Shown in pieces: positions 8,741-17,307 of a stretch of DNA of 43,648 bases. Source of the DNA: Planctomycetaceae bacterium (lineage in GTDB: Bacteria; Planctomycetota; Planctomycetia; Planctomycetales; Planctomycetaceae). The notes beneath the pieces are model-generated. The model was not told the origin of the DNA, made no database searches, and was given only the letters and a program-made list of their open reading frames with translations. The first letter of the stretch is position 1. Each line of letters starts with the position of its first letter. Location: the NCBI GenBank assembly GCA_016795145.1, contig JAEUII010000003.1:1-43648 (forward strand), read 5' to 3'. The position numbers were made by a program, and so were the translations under genes.

Positions 8741-9271
8741 TTACGGAAGTGGCATCTGAATGGTCATCATCGCCAGTCCTACACAAATCGCACCGGTCAG
8801 CAGCAACACAATCAGGAAGCCGACACCGTAGACCGTTCGAATACCATCATCCGGCATCTCTTTGCTTTTGAACAGTCGCTTTGCCATGACGCTGCAAACC
8901 CAGGTCCAGTGCAGCATCACGTGCAGGACAACGCCGACTCCCAGAAAAGCGAGCAGCCCGAACTGGATCGAGCACCATTGGCCGTAGTTCATTCCCCACA
9001 GTGACCAGCCTTTCGCTCCCACACCCGGCGGAAACACAAACTGCACGATCACGGCGACGATGGAGAGTGCAACGAACACGATTGCCAGCAGAGCATCGAG
9101 CCAGAAGTTCACCATGGTACGGGAGAACTTCATACCTCCGTCGTCTTCGTGCTCTGAGCGAATTGCGGCTCGAAGCGCCCCGACCACCGAGGTTCGTGCC
9201 GCTGGCGGTTGCACTTGCTCCCGAACCAGGATATCAGGACCTGTAAAGTTTTGTTCGACTGAAGTGATCAT
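8741..9271 (-). CDS. DUF4405-type integral membrane protein (cytochrome b561-like fold)
   Basis: 176 residues. A polar N-terminal 55 residues precede three hydrophobic helices, roughly at 55-80, 98-122 and 145-172. The pattern MVNFWLDALLAIVFVALS followed by FVFPPG, an LWG turn, QFGLLAFLGVGVVLHVMLHW and a KRLFKSK loop matches DUF4405. That family resembles small cytochrome b561-like membrane subunits, and the histidines in VVLHVMLHW could be heme ligands. No partner dehydrogenase or c-type cytochrome gene is adjacent, so its redox partner is not visible. Function is inferred from fold only. Confidence 0.75.
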   Translation of the reverse strand: MITSVEQNFTGPDILVREQVQPPAARTSVVGALRAAIRSEHEDDGGMKFSRTMVNFWLDALLAIVFVALSIVAVIVQFVFPPGVGAKGWSLWGMNYGQWCSIQFGLLAFLGVGVVLHVMLHWTWVCSVMAKRLFKSKEMPDDGIRTVYGVGFLIVLLLTGAICVGLAMMTIQMPLP

Positions 9272-9453
9272 GGCTTGTTCCGTTAGACAAACGTCCTGAT
9301 TCTTCGTAAAGCAAAACCAATGCCGACTTCACCGGGCGAGAATGCCGGGCGAAATCGGCGTGAATCTCACGAGCCTGCACACATTCAATGGCTCGCCTGC
9401 ACACTTGCGAGCGAATGTGCACACTCAACTTCGGTCAATCAGGGATGCTGACA

Positions 9454-10689
9454 ATGATGCGAAGCGTGCTTGCTGTCGTACTCGCAGGAGGTCGAGGATC
9501 GCGGCTTGAACCCCTGACCAGGGACCGCAGCAAACCGGCCGTACCCTTTGGAGGCTGCTTCAGGATTATCGACTTTTCGCTGTCAAACTGCGTGAACAGC
9601 GGTATTCGAAAGATCCTGGTGATTACTCAATACAAGTCCGCGAGCCTTGAGCGACACATTGAACAGGGATGGCACTTTCTTCCCACAACGCTGGGTGAAT
9701 TCGTCAGCGTGCGACCTCCGGAGCAGCGAATCGACGAAAACTGGTACCAGGGAACTGCTGACGCGATCTACCAGAACATTTACACGATCGAAAAGGTCCG
9801 GCCAAAACACATTTTGATTCTGAGCGGTGACCATATCTACCGCATGGACTATTCGCGCTTTATCAATAGCCACATCGCATCAGGAGCAGACGCTTCGATT
9901 GCCTGTATGCCCGTGTCACTGGCGGAAGGGCGGCGGTTCGGAGTCATGCAGACGAACGACCAGAATCGCATCGTGGATTTTCAGGAGAAGCCGTCGGAGC
10001 CGAAGCTGATGCCAGGTTCTGATTCACAGTGCCTGGCATCGATGGGCATTTATGTGTTCAACACCGAGTTCCTGTTTGAACAGCTTTGCCAGGATGCGAA
10101 CTCACCCGGAAGTCAGCGTGACTTTGGTCGGGACATCATTCCGTCGATTATCTCCGCTCGCAACGTGATGGCATGGCCGTTCCTTAACCCGCAGACCGGA
10201 CAGGCAGATTACTGGCGCGATGTCGGGACACTCGATTCGTACTACGAAACCAGCATGGACCTGACGGCCGTGACGCCGGAGCTGAACCTGTATGATATGG
10301 ACTGGCCGTTTCGAACATGGCAGCCGCCATTGCCACCTCCCAAGTTTGTTCTGAATGAATCCGGTCCCGATGGAACCCGCGTTGGGCATGCGATGAACAG
10401 CCTGATTTGTTCCGGCTCCATCATCTCCGGCGGAACTGTGGATCGCTGTATCCTCTCGCCGCGTGTTCGTGTTCACAGCTATGCCGATGTGCAGGGATCC
10501 ATCCTTTTTGACGGAGTCGAAGTGGGTCGTAACTGTCGGCTCCGAAACACAATCGTTGATAAAGGCGTACAGATCCCCTGCGGGACAGAAATTGGCCATG
10601 ACCACAAAGCCGATGCTGCACGAGGACTGATCGTTACGGACGGAGGGATCACCGCTGTTCCTCGGAATTATCGCTTTGCCAGCACCTGA
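9454..10689 (+). CDS. glgC: Glucose-1-phosphate adenylyltransferase
   Basis: GlgC makes ADP-glucose from glucose-1-phosphate and ATP, the committed step of bacterial glycogen synthesis. The 411-residue product shows the nucleotidyltransferase signature LAGGRGSRLEPLT with the downstream KPAVPFGG, then GTADAIYQN, the metal-site LSGDHIYRMDY, FQEKP for glucose-1-phosphate binding, and YWRDVGTLDSYYE. A C-terminal left-handed beta-helix (about 300-411) is the allosteric and oligomer domain. I chose the ATG at 9454 because an AGGG lies 9 bp upstream and the family begins just before SVLAVVLAGG. An in-frame ATG at 9388 would add 22 atypical residues. No other glycogen gene is nearby. It ends 196 bp before the PhoH gene. 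Confidence 0.96.
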   Translation: MMRSVLAVVLAGGRGSRLEPLTRDRSKPAVPFGGCFRIIDFSLSNCVNSGIRKILVITQYKSASLERHIEQGWHFLPTTLGEFVSVRPPEQRIDENWYQGTADAIYQNIYTIEKVRPKHILILSGDHIYRMDYSRFINSHIASGADASIACMPVSLAEGRRFGVMQTNDQNRIVDFQEKPSEPKLMPGSDSQCLASMGIYVFNTEFLFEQLCQDANSPGSQRDFGRDIIPSIISARNVMAWPFLNPQTGQADYWRDVGTLDSYYETSMDLTAVTPELNLYDMDWPFRTWQPPLPPPKFVLNESGPDGTRVGHAMNSLICSGSIISGGTVDRCILSPRVRVHSYADVQGSILFDGVEVGRNCRLRNTIVDKGVQIPCGTEIGHDHKADAARGLIVTDGGITAVPRNYRFAST

Positions 10690-10885
10690 AATTCTTGCAC
10701 CAGGTCAGCTCGCGAGCCACGCTTTTCATGAGTGTGATTTTGGCCGGAATGGCGTCTTATCTTTCGAAGATCCTGACCGGATCCTCGAATGAAGATTGTC
10801 AGATTTCACGAGGTCACGTTGACCGGGTTTACGCCATGAGTCTACGATCCCGAAACATGCTGCCGTCAGATCATGGAGGATCGAG

Positions 10886-12235
10886 ATGATTCAGGCTACG
10901 TCGCACGCTGGGGCGAAACTGTTTGTGCTGGACACAAACGTCATTCTTCATGACGCAGGATGCCTGAGGAACTTCGAAGAAAACGACATTGCCATTCCCA
11001 TCACGGTGCTCGAAGAACTGGATAAGTTCAAGAAGGGGAATGAAGACATCAACTTCCAGGCGCGGGCGTTTCTTCGCCGACTGGATGAACTGACGGGTGA
11101 TGTGCTTTCCAGCGAAGGAACAGCGCTGGGTGCCGGACTTGGCCACATCAAGGTGGTGCTGCAGGCAGAAAACAGCAAGCGACTTCGCGAAGCATTCCTC
11201 GACGACTGTCCAGATCATCGAATTCTGGATGTCGCGCTCACGCTGATGCAGAAGGAAGCACCGCGTCCAGTCGTGCTGGTCACCAAAGACACCAACCTGC
11301 GCATGAAGGCCAAAGCGCTGGGACTGATCGCCCAGGATTACAGCACGGACAAAGTCGAGAGCATGGACAAGCTCTACTCCGGCAAACGCCTGGTAGAGGG
11401 TCTGACCAGTGCGACGCTGGATCTGTTCTATGAAGGCAATGGTCATGTTCCGGCTGAAAAGCTGGAGGCTGTGCATGATCCGCTGGCCAATGAGAACTTT
11501 ATTCTTCGCAACGGATCGAAGTCTGTTCTGGCGACGTACAGCCCGAAAGAAAAGAGCTTCATACGGATCGATCGCACCAGTGCGTCCTTTGTGAATCCTC
11601 GCAATGCCGAACAGTCCTTCGCACTGCGAGCCCTGATGAATGATGACATCAAGCTGGTCACTTTGACGGGCAAAGCCGGCAGCGGAAAAACACTGCTGGC
11701 CCTGGCGGCCGCTCTGGAATGCAAGTCGCACTATCGCCAGATTCTGATTGCCCGGCCCGCCGTACCGCTCAGCAATCGCGACCTTGGCTTTCTGCCGGGT
11801 GACATTTCGGCCAAGCTCGATCCCTACATGCAGCCGCTGTATGACAACATGGCTGTGATGAAACATCCGCTCGCCGAATTGTCAGGACACGGTTCCGCCC
11901 CCAAAGTGCAGGACCTGCTGGCAGCCAATCAACTGGAAGTCACACCTCTGGCGTATATCCGAGGCCGCAGCCTGCAACGAGTCTTCTTTATCGTCGACGA
12001 AGCTCAGAACCTGACGCCGCACGAGATTAAGACGATCATTACTCGTGCCGGCGAAGGGACGAAGATCATCTTCACAGGTGACATTCAGCAAATCGACCAT
12101 CCGTACCTGGACTCACTGTCGAACGGCCTGAGTTATCTGATTGACCGCATGGTCGGTCAGGCACTCTTCGCCCACGTGACGCTCGAAAAAGGCGAACGCA
12201 GCGAACTCGCCGAGCTCGCCAGCAACCTGCTGTAG
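10886..12235 (+). CDS. phoH: PIN-domain and PhoH-type ATPase fusion (YlaK/PhoH2-like)
   Basis: 449 residues with two domains. The N-terminal PIN nuclease domain (about residues 8-150) starts [12 protein letters not shown] and contains EELDKFK and [16 protein letters not shown], which supply the acidic residues of the RNA-cleaving site. The C-terminal PhoH P-loop domain (about 235-449) has Walker A GKAGSGKT and Walker [10 protein letters not shown], then the FTGDIQQID sensor. Related PIN-PhoH proteins unwind and cleave RNA using ATP. An AGGATCGAG lies just before the ATG. It stands alone between glgC and the 125-bp tandem repeat, which begins 6 bp after its stop codon. Confidence 0.93.
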   Translation: MIQATSHAGAKLFVLDTNVILHDAGCLRNFEENDIAIPITVLEELDKFKKGNEDINFQARAFLRRLDELTGDVLSSEGTALGAGLGHIKVVLQAENSKRLREAFLDDCPDHRILDVALTLMQKEAPRPVVLVTKDTNLRMKAKALGLIAQDYSTDKVESMDKLYSGKRLVEGLTSATLDLFYEGNGHVPAEKLEAVHDPLANENFILRNGSKSVLATYSPKEKSFIRIDRTSASFVNPRNAEQSFALRALMNDDIKLVTLTGKAGSGKTLLALAAALECKSHYRQILIARPAVPLSNRDLGFLPGDISAKLDPYMQPLYDNMAVMKHPLAELSGHGSAPKVQDLLAANQLEVTPLAYIRGRSLQRVFFIVDEAQNLTPHEIKTIITRAGEGTKIIFTGDIQQIDHPYLDSLSNGLSYLIDRMVGQALFAHVTLEKGERSELAELASNLL

Positions 12236-12240
12236 ATCCG

Positions 12241-12648
12241 TCGTTGTTCGCTCCGCCGAACAGAACGCCGTTATCACGTGCGGTATTGCCCAGAATTGCT
12301 GCCTATCCCGTGGGCGTACTCAAGACGCAGGGATCGCGGAGCGATCCGCGACTATGCAGACAAAGTCGTTGTTCGCTCCGCCGAACAGAACGCCGTTCTC
12401 ACGTGTCGTATTGCCCATTATTGCTGCTCAGCCCTTGGGCGTACTCAAGACGCAGGGATCGCGGAGCGATCCGCGACTATGCAGACAAAGTCGTTGTTCG
12501 CTCCGCCGAACAGAACGCCGTTCTCACGTGTTGTATTGCCCATTATTGCTGCTCAGCCCTTGGGCGTACCCAAGACGCATGGATCGCGGAGCGATCCGCG
12601 ACTATGCAAACTCAGTCGTTGTTCGCTCCGCCGAACAGAACGCCGTTC
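12241..12648 (+). repeat. 125-bp tandem repeat, three full units and one partial
   Basis: Units start at 12241, 12366 and 12491, with a truncated unit from 12616. The period is exactly 125 bp and the three full units are nearly identical, varying mainly in the middle third. Each full unit holds a 16-bp palindrome (GTTCGCTCCGCCGAAC) and a second hairpin, TCGCGGA-GCGA-TCCGCGA, which overlaps an alternative stem GATCGC-GGA-GCGATC. Because 125 is not a multiple of three, open frames through it read the same repeat in shifting frames. They are by-products and not a gene. The repeat sits directly after phoH. Confidence 0.95.
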
Positions 12649-12689
12649 CTTGAATCGGAGCCATTCCCCGCCTTACAGTCTTTCGTAAG

Positions 12690-12707
12690 GGATCTTTAGC
12701 AAGATCC
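12690..12707. repeat. Short hairpin repeat GGATCTT-TAGC-AAGATCC
   Basis: A perfect 7-bp stem with a TAGC loop, followed by ACTAC. The same 18-bp hairpin plus ACTAC flank occurs twice more at 13349 and 13378. It lies between the 125-bp repeats and the small membrane protein gene. Confidence 0.85.
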
Positions 12708-12747
12708 ACTACACTAGCCAGAGCCCTTTGACTTTGAGCAAACCGCC

Positions 12748-13128
12748 ATGATTCAGGACAAACTCAAAGCCGCAGGAAAAGGCATTGTCTACATCGGCGT
12801 TCTGCTCATCCTGCTGTTTCTCCTGCTGCTCTCAACATTCGCGTTCATGCTGATGCTTGGACCGGGGGAAGCGACTTGGATGCGAGTCACCTGCGGATGC
12901 ATCGGCGGCATGTGTGCAACACTCAATACCGTGTTAGTGTTTGTGGTGAACCGCTTCATCGCCATCCGAATGGCCTTGAGAACGTTTGGCTCCGTGTTGT
13001 TCTGGACGGGATGTCTGCTCGTGTCCGTTCATGTGATCACTGCGATCTCCGCGTTTACCGCGCTGGCGGCCGGGTTTGAACTTCCGCGATTTGAAGGAAG
13101 CGGTGGTGGCGGTTGGGATTGGGACTAA
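12748..13128 (+). CDS. Small hypothetical membrane protein
   Basis: A 126-residue protein that I do not recognise. It has three hydrophobic segments (about residues 14-38, 48-70 and 85-108) and a C-terminal tail that is glycine-rich and ends GGGGWDWD. The ATG follows a short untranslated region downstream of a hairpin repeat. Coding character is supported by long clean hydrophobic helices and the absence of a better frame on either strand. It is flanked on both sides by copies of the GGATCTT hairpin repeat and appears to be transcribed alone. No function is proposed. Confidence 0.65.
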   Translation: MIQDKLKAAGKGIVYIGVLLILLFLLLLSTFAFMLMLGPGEATWMRVTCGCIGGMCATLNTVLVFVVNRFIAIRMALRTFGSVLFWTGCLLVSVHVITAISAFTALAAGFELPRFEGSGGGGWDWD

Positions 13129-13348
13129 TCCGGAATCAGAAGACCTTGCCCAGGCGAAACCGTGATCTTCCGCGAATGACCTGCAGACATTCCGCGAGAC
13201 GATCGATTTTTCGACACCGTTATGGGACGGGCGGGGTTGAGAAGGGTGCTGGGCGAATTCGAATACTGGCCCAAAAGTCTGAACTGGTTCTACTCGTCTC
13301 GCGGCCGGTTCGATAAACTTGAAGGACCGAGTACTTCGCTGACGGCGG

Positions 13349-13395
13349 GGATCTTTAGCAAGATCCACTACCGACGGGGATCTTTAGCAAGATCC
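13349..13395. repeat. Two adjacent copies of the GGATCTT-TAGC-AAGATCC hairpin
   Basis: Copies at 13349-13366 and 13378-13395 have identical stems and loop, and each is followed by ACTACC. Their starts are 29 bp apart, so this is a short tandem duplication of the hairpin seen at 12690. It ends 26 bp upstream of the next gene's start codon, within its probable leader. The surrounding 13129-13421 holds no gene. Confidence 0.85.
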
Positions 13396-13421
13396 ACTAC
13401 CCCCAAAGCTGAGAGGTGCAT

Positions 13422-13712
13422 ATGGAAGACACGCCGGAAAACTATCCGCTCGTAGAACGCTTCCACAAAGCTGAATACCTTGCTCGTGAGTTGACGGAAC
13501 ATCTGCAGCAGAGCTTTCTGCCAAAGCTGTCAGAACTTCGCCACGCCAGCAAAGTTTATGATCCAGCCTCCGTGTCCGATCAGGAAATGCTCGATCGAAT
13601 GACGGCTCTGATGGCATCGGAGGACTTTGCGAATGGCGTGTTCGACAAGCTCTTGAAGTACTTGCGAAGTATTGAAGCAGAGACGAAACAGATTATGGGC
13701 GTCAAGGAGTAA
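13422..13712 (+). CDS. Small soluble hypothetical protein
   Basis: 96 residues starting MEDTPENYPLVERF. I do not recognise it. It is mostly helical, with a mixed charge pattern, no signal peptide and no membrane segment. The ATG at 13422 has GAGAGG 5 bp upstream; a GTG at 13416 overlaps that site and is less likely. The stop lies 49 bp before the PAP2-like gene, on the same strand, so the two could share a transcript. The good ribosome binding site is the main support for it being real. Confidence 0.6.
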   Translation: MEDTPENYPLVERFHKAEYLARELTEHLQQSFLPKLSELRHASKVYDPASVSDQEMLDRMTALMASEDFANGVFDKLLKYLRSIEAETKQIMGVKE

Positions 13713-13761
13713 GCGTCGGTTTTTGCTCAACGTGGTTCCGCCAATTTGCAGGGGGCGATCT

Positions 13762-14433
13762 ATGAATGCTGGAGGCAACAAGTCTCCGTGGTGGAGCCAT
13801 GCTCTGTTTGTCGTGATCGGGCTGGGTCTATGGTTCTGGACTCAGAATCTGATTGGAGCCCAGTCGCACGAAAAAGGCACGATCGGCGATACGGTGCATG
13901 AACTTCTCTCGGCCCCGAATCACTACCTGCAGACTCATCGGACAGCAGCGAATGCTCTGTTGATTTGCAGCTCCGGAGTGATAGATCTGCTGGGAATCTA
14001 CCTGTTATTCAAGTCCATCTTCGGCGCAACGCTTCGTCCGTTTCTTGGACTGTTGATGCTGTTTGGCATGCGACAGATCTGCCAGTTGCTGACAACACTG
14101 GACGCACCCGTCGGGATGGTCTGGCACGATCCCGGCTTTCCGTCACTTCTTGTCACGTATCATGTTTCCACGGACTTCTTCTTTTCCGGGCATACCGGAA
14201 TTGCTGTCCTTGGTGCCGTGGAGCTTGCTCGAAACGGCGGCCGAAAATGGATGTACCTCGGCATCCTGATCGCCGTCTTTGAAGCCACCACCGTCCTGCT
14301 GCTGCGTGCTCATTACACAATGGATGTGTTCACAGGAGCCATCGCTGCCCGCTATGCCACTCTCCTTGCGGCCCGCATCAGCCCCTACGTTGATCAATGG
14401 CTGACAAAGATCACAACTCGGCCAATGACCTGA
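13762..14433 (+). CDS. PAP2-superfamily membrane protein, sphingomyelin synthase-like
   Basis: 223 residues with about six hydrophobic helices. The two active-site loops of the PAP2_C/sphingomyelin synthase branch are visible: TDFFFSGHTGIAVLGA, supplying the first histidine, and LLRAHYTMDVFTGA, supplying the second histidine and the aspartate. In that branch the triad moves a phosphodiester head group between lipids, or hydrolyses it, at the membrane surface. The usual acid-phosphatase KxxxxxxRP motif is not apparent, which favours the PAP2_C type. The start at 13762 follows GGGGGCG; an upstream in-frame ATG at 13672 lies inside the previous gene. It is convergent with the nitrilase-family gene, 6 bp from its stop codon. 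Lipid substrate unknown. Confidence 0.75.
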   Translation: MNAGGNKSPWWSHALFVVIGLGLWFWTQNLIGAQSHEKGTIGDTVHELLSAPNHYLQTHRTAANALLICSSGVIDLLGIYLLFKSIFGATLRPFLGLLMLFGMRQICQLLTTLDAPVGMVWHDPGFPSLLVTYHVSTDFFFSGHTGIAVLGAVELARNGGRKWMYLGILIAVFEATTVLLLRAHYTMDVFTGAIAARYATLLAARISPYVDQWLTKITTRPMT

Positions 14434-14439
14434 GTCCTG

Positions 14440-15846
14440 TTATGGAATCAGTGGCTTCACCATCGGACGGTGCCGCTGCACTTCAGCTCTGAAATCACCA
14501 AGGCTGTGCCAGATGGTGGGCTGCGAAAGGTCAACTTCCGTTACGATCACATCGCCCCAGTTTTCAGCCGTCTTTAACGGTCGCCCATCGCGACCAAAGA
14601 TACTGGTTGTCATCCAGTTCATTGACCGGTCGCAATAAGTACTGCTCACCACGAACGCGTGATTCTCACAGGCTCTTGCTGAAGCCAGCAGAGGGTTGCA
14701 GCCCCAGACCGGGAAGGCAATGACTTCCGCACCACGATTGCTGAGCTCTCGCGCCACTTCGGGATAGAACCCGTCGTAACACACCATCATGCCAACGTTG
14801 CCGAACCGAGTTTCAAACACCGGGAAGTCGTTCCCTGGCATCACGCCTCCATCGATCTCGCCACGCGGCAAAGTGACTTTGCGGTACTTCCCCTGAACCT
14901 TGCCATCTGGTCCGATCAGCACGGCGACGTTGAAGATGCGATGTTCGTCACGTTCGAGTAATCCCACAACCAGATACAGATTGTGCTGAGCAGCGAGTTT
15001 CCCAAAGTACTCGGTCGATGGCCCAGGAATGGTCTCCGCACACTCAGCGTACGTTCGATTCGAACCGTAGTATGTGAGCGTCTCCGGCAACACAACCAGG
15101 TCTGCTTTCTGTTCGGCCGCCTGAGCAATCAACGGAGCAAACTGTTTGCACTTTTCTGCACTCGTCGTACCTTCTGCGGGACAGTAATGAACGGCCGCAA
15201 GACGTGCCGTGCGAGGCGATGGGGCGGGAACGCGTGAGAGCGTGACGTCCGACCATTCGACAGTCGCATTTGCGGGCCAGCGAAATGACAGTTCAATGCG
15301 AGCTTTCGTGGCATTGGCAGGAAGACGATACTGCCCAGCCACTTCGTACCAGCCATTAGCGAGGGCCGGACCATCGGACGGATATTCTGGTTCTGCCGAA
15401 GGTCGCTCGCCTTCGCGAAATGTCGTTGTGGCTTCGAAATCATGTCGAGCTGCACCGCCGGTTTCATCCTGCCAGAAAATGCGTGCGACTGCTGCACGTC
15501 GCGGACATTCAGCACCGGTGACGTTGCACACTGCATGAAACCGATACCAGTGCCCTCCATCGACGGAGACTGTGGTTTCCCACCAGCCATGTAATCCGTC
15601 GCGATGGTCGGACTTGATTCGCAGTGCCCCCTTCTTTGATGGACCGCCTGCCGGATCGAATTCAAATGCCGGCAGAATCTCGTTGCGAGGTCCGCCGGAC
15701 TTCCAGCCTTCCGTGGAATTCGAAAGGGAGACGCTTTCCGTGTCCTGGCACGATGCTGATGCTGTCAGAAGAACCAGAATGCCGGGACACAGGAGAGCAG
15801 CAGTGCCATTAAAGAACCGCATCGTTGCGACTCCGCATGAGATCAC
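14440..15846 (-). CDS. Exported carbon-nitrogen hydrolase (nitrilase superfamily) with N-terminal beta domain
   Basis: 468 residues. An N-terminal hydrophobic segment (about 12-31, ending TASAS) indicates export. A beta-rich domain follows (about 38-207, ending near VTLSRVP), resembling a carbohydrate-binding jelly roll. The nitrilase domain (about 214-465) has the full catalytic triad: Glu255 in LPETLTYYG, Lys323 in KYRKVTLPRGE and Cys356 in VCYDGFYPE. Members hydrolyse amides or nitriles, or transfer acyl groups; the substrate cannot be told from the sequence. An extracytoplasmic nitrilase fused to a binding domain is unlike the common cytoplasmic amidases and suggests an amide released outside the cell. 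A later start (MRFFNG, 24 bp in) would give a more compact signal peptide. Confidence 0.9.
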   Translation of the reverse strand: MISCGVATMRFFNGTAALLCPGILVLLTASASCQDTESVSLSNSTEGWKSGGPRNEILPAFEFDPAGGPSKKGALRIKSDHRDGLHGWWETTVSVDGGHWYRFHAVCNVTGAECPRRAAVARIFWQDETGGAARHDFEATTTFREGERPSAEPEYPSDGPALANGWYEVAGQYRLPANATKARIELSFRWPANATVEWSDVTLSRVPAPSPRTARLAAVHYCPAEGTTSAEKCKQFAPLIAQAAEQKADLVVLPETLTYYGSNRTYAECAETIPGPSTEYFGKLAAQHNLYLVVGLLERDEHRIFNVAVLIGPDGKVQGKYRKVTLPRGEIDGGVMPGNDFPVFETRFGNVGMMVCYDGFYPEVARELSNRGAEVIAFPVWGCNPLLASARACENHAFVVSSTYCDRSMNWMTTSIFGRDGRPLKTAENWGDVIVTEVDLSQPTIWHSLGDFRAEVQRHRPMVKPLIP

Positions 15847-16163
15847 ATGGGAACGAACTGTGAGGACAATTCACCAGCGTGTCGGAGTCTTCGTTCATTC
15901 GAATTCCACTGTCAATCGGTTTGCAGGGCAGTTGCCATGATGAGCCATCAAATCGCACAATGAGCGTCTGCGATGCATTGGGTCAAATCCGTTGCGCAAT
16001 GAAGACCGTCCCGACGAGCCCGTTCTCAACCAGGCAGCGTGTTGACTTATCCCAACCCGTTGCGTCAGCGAGGGATCAGTGTCGGTCCTCTCGCATTCTT
16101 ATCCTCACTGACGTGTCGGGTTGCGAAACGCCCGTCCATCAGCAACCTTTCAGGAGTCCCCCC
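15847..16163. other. Divergent intergenic region
   Basis: 317 bp between the divergent nitrilase-family gene and the exported FN3-like protein gene. Its only clear content is the inverted repeat at 16053-16123. In-frame extension of the downstream gene through it to 15879 looks unlike protein and crosses the repeat, so I read it as untranslated. Confidence 0.55.
16053..16123. repeat. CAACCCG...CGGGTTG inverted repeat, copy 1
   Basis: The left arm is CAACCCGTTGCGTCAGCGAG and the right arm CTCACTGACGTGTCGGGTTG, imperfect reverse complements around about 30 bp. A second copy with nearly the same arms and a different loop is at 31645-31717. The match between loci 15 kb apart marks an interspersed palindromic element. 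Confidence 0.85.
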
Positions 16164-17021
16164 ATGAAAGACCGCCTCATTACGGTCATCATTTCCGTTG
16201 CCACGACTCTGGGACTTATGAAGTCGGTTCCGGAAGCTCCGAGGGAACTGGAAGTGGATCGTCTGATTGTTCGACAGGAACTGATCGTCTCGGACACTGG
16301 CTCACCCTGGGAGCAGGGCTACGAAGCTCAACAGATTCCACGCGGCATCTATGCCCGCGCTCTGCACGATGGTCCTGGCGGTTTATGGGTGCGAAGTCGT
16401 CTGATCAAAGGGGAGATTGATGATCCTTTCGACGATCGCTTTCATGCTCTGGAATCCAGTGGCAAGCGTCGAGGATCGCCGGGACACATCTCCTGGAATC
16501 TGTGGGCCAGTGATGCGTGGCGGCAGATGGCCATCATTCAGGGAGAAGCCCTGGAAGACTCGGAAGTTCCAAACGGAGACTGGACCGGAATGCATCCAGG
16601 CCGGCTGCGATTTCAATCGTTTCGTCCTGGGCACGATGAACCTCTAACAGACGCAGTGCTGGGCCAGGGCAAGATGTCCATTGGAGGCGGTGGTTTCGGC
16701 GGCGGCGGTCTGCCGTATCCGGAAGCTGTTCTTGAGCTTTGGGGCGGCAAGCTTAAGGAACATCCCGTTGTGACGCCAACATCATTGACTGTTCAGAGCG
16801 ACGATGGAACAGGCCTTCAGGAGTATTCCATTATTGCCGTTGCTCCTGATAACTCACAGTCCGCTCCGACAATGCCGGTGCGAGCAAACGGACGGGCGAG
16901 CCTGACGTGGGACAGCGTTCCCGGAGCGGATGCCTACATCATCCTTCGAAACGGCCGGCCCATCACCGGAGCCATTCGTATTGAAGGCTCGACAAAGCAC
17001 TGGACTGACCAGGGTCAATAA
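16164..17021 (+). CDS. Exported hypothetical protein with C-terminal fibronectin-III-like domain
   Basis: 285 residues. AGGAG lies 7 bp before the ATG at 16164, which decides the start. The N-terminus has one short hydrophobic segment (about residues 5-19), so the protein is probably exported or membrane-anchored. Residues about 25-130 form a beta-rich region (VDRLIVRQELIVSD, then PRGIYARALHDG) that I do not recognise. A glycine-rich patch (MSIGGGGFGGGGLPYPEA) follows. The last 80 residues look like a fibronectin type III domain (ASLTWDSVPGADAYIILRNG). It may be an envelope or surface protein; function unknown. Confidence 0.75.
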   Translation: MKDRLITVIISVATTLGLMKSVPEAPRELEVDRLIVRQELIVSDTGSPWEQGYEAQQIPRGIYARALHDGPGGLWVRSRLIKGEIDDPFDDRFHALESSGKRRGSPGHISWNLWASDAWRQMAIIQGEALEDSEVPNGDWTGMHPGRLRFQSFRPGHDEPLTDAVLGQGKMSIGGGGFGGGGLPYPEAVLELWGGKLKEHPVVTPTSLTVQSDDGTGLQEYSIIAVAPDNSQSAPTMPVRANGRASLTWDSVPGADAYIILRNGRPITGAIRIEGSTKHWTDQGQ

Positions 17022-17307
17022 CGCTGCTACTAGAGCACGACACTGCATGAAAGTGTGCAGGCTTGCTCCGCGACCGTCCAATCGGCGACACAGCGCCCTT
17101 CCCTGGTGGTGATCAGAAAACGACGAGAGGACGGGAGACTCTCCACGAACGGCACGTCGTTGCCAGCTTCTGCGTGGTGGTCACCCTCTGAAGACTGTAC
17201 GTCCATTTGGTGGCACATTCCCCATTCAGAAAGAAAGCGTCTGCCTTCGTCGGTTTTGCGGGTAACAGTTTTCGGTCAGGGCGCTGAATCCTCGGTGAGT
17301 GTTTGGA

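Noticed and set aside
10871..11866. 331-codon minus-strand frame opposite phoH
   Set aside because: It lies entirely inside the PIN-PhoH gene, has no domain motif, and mirrors the codon pattern of the real gene.
12241..12648. CRISPR array
   Set aside because: The repeat unit is the whole 125 bp with no variable spacers, and no cas genes are present.
12244..12699. Open frames that appear to encode repeated peptides
   Set aside because: They come from the 125-bp tandem repeat, whose period shifts the frame in each unit; three frames give the same peptides in rotation.
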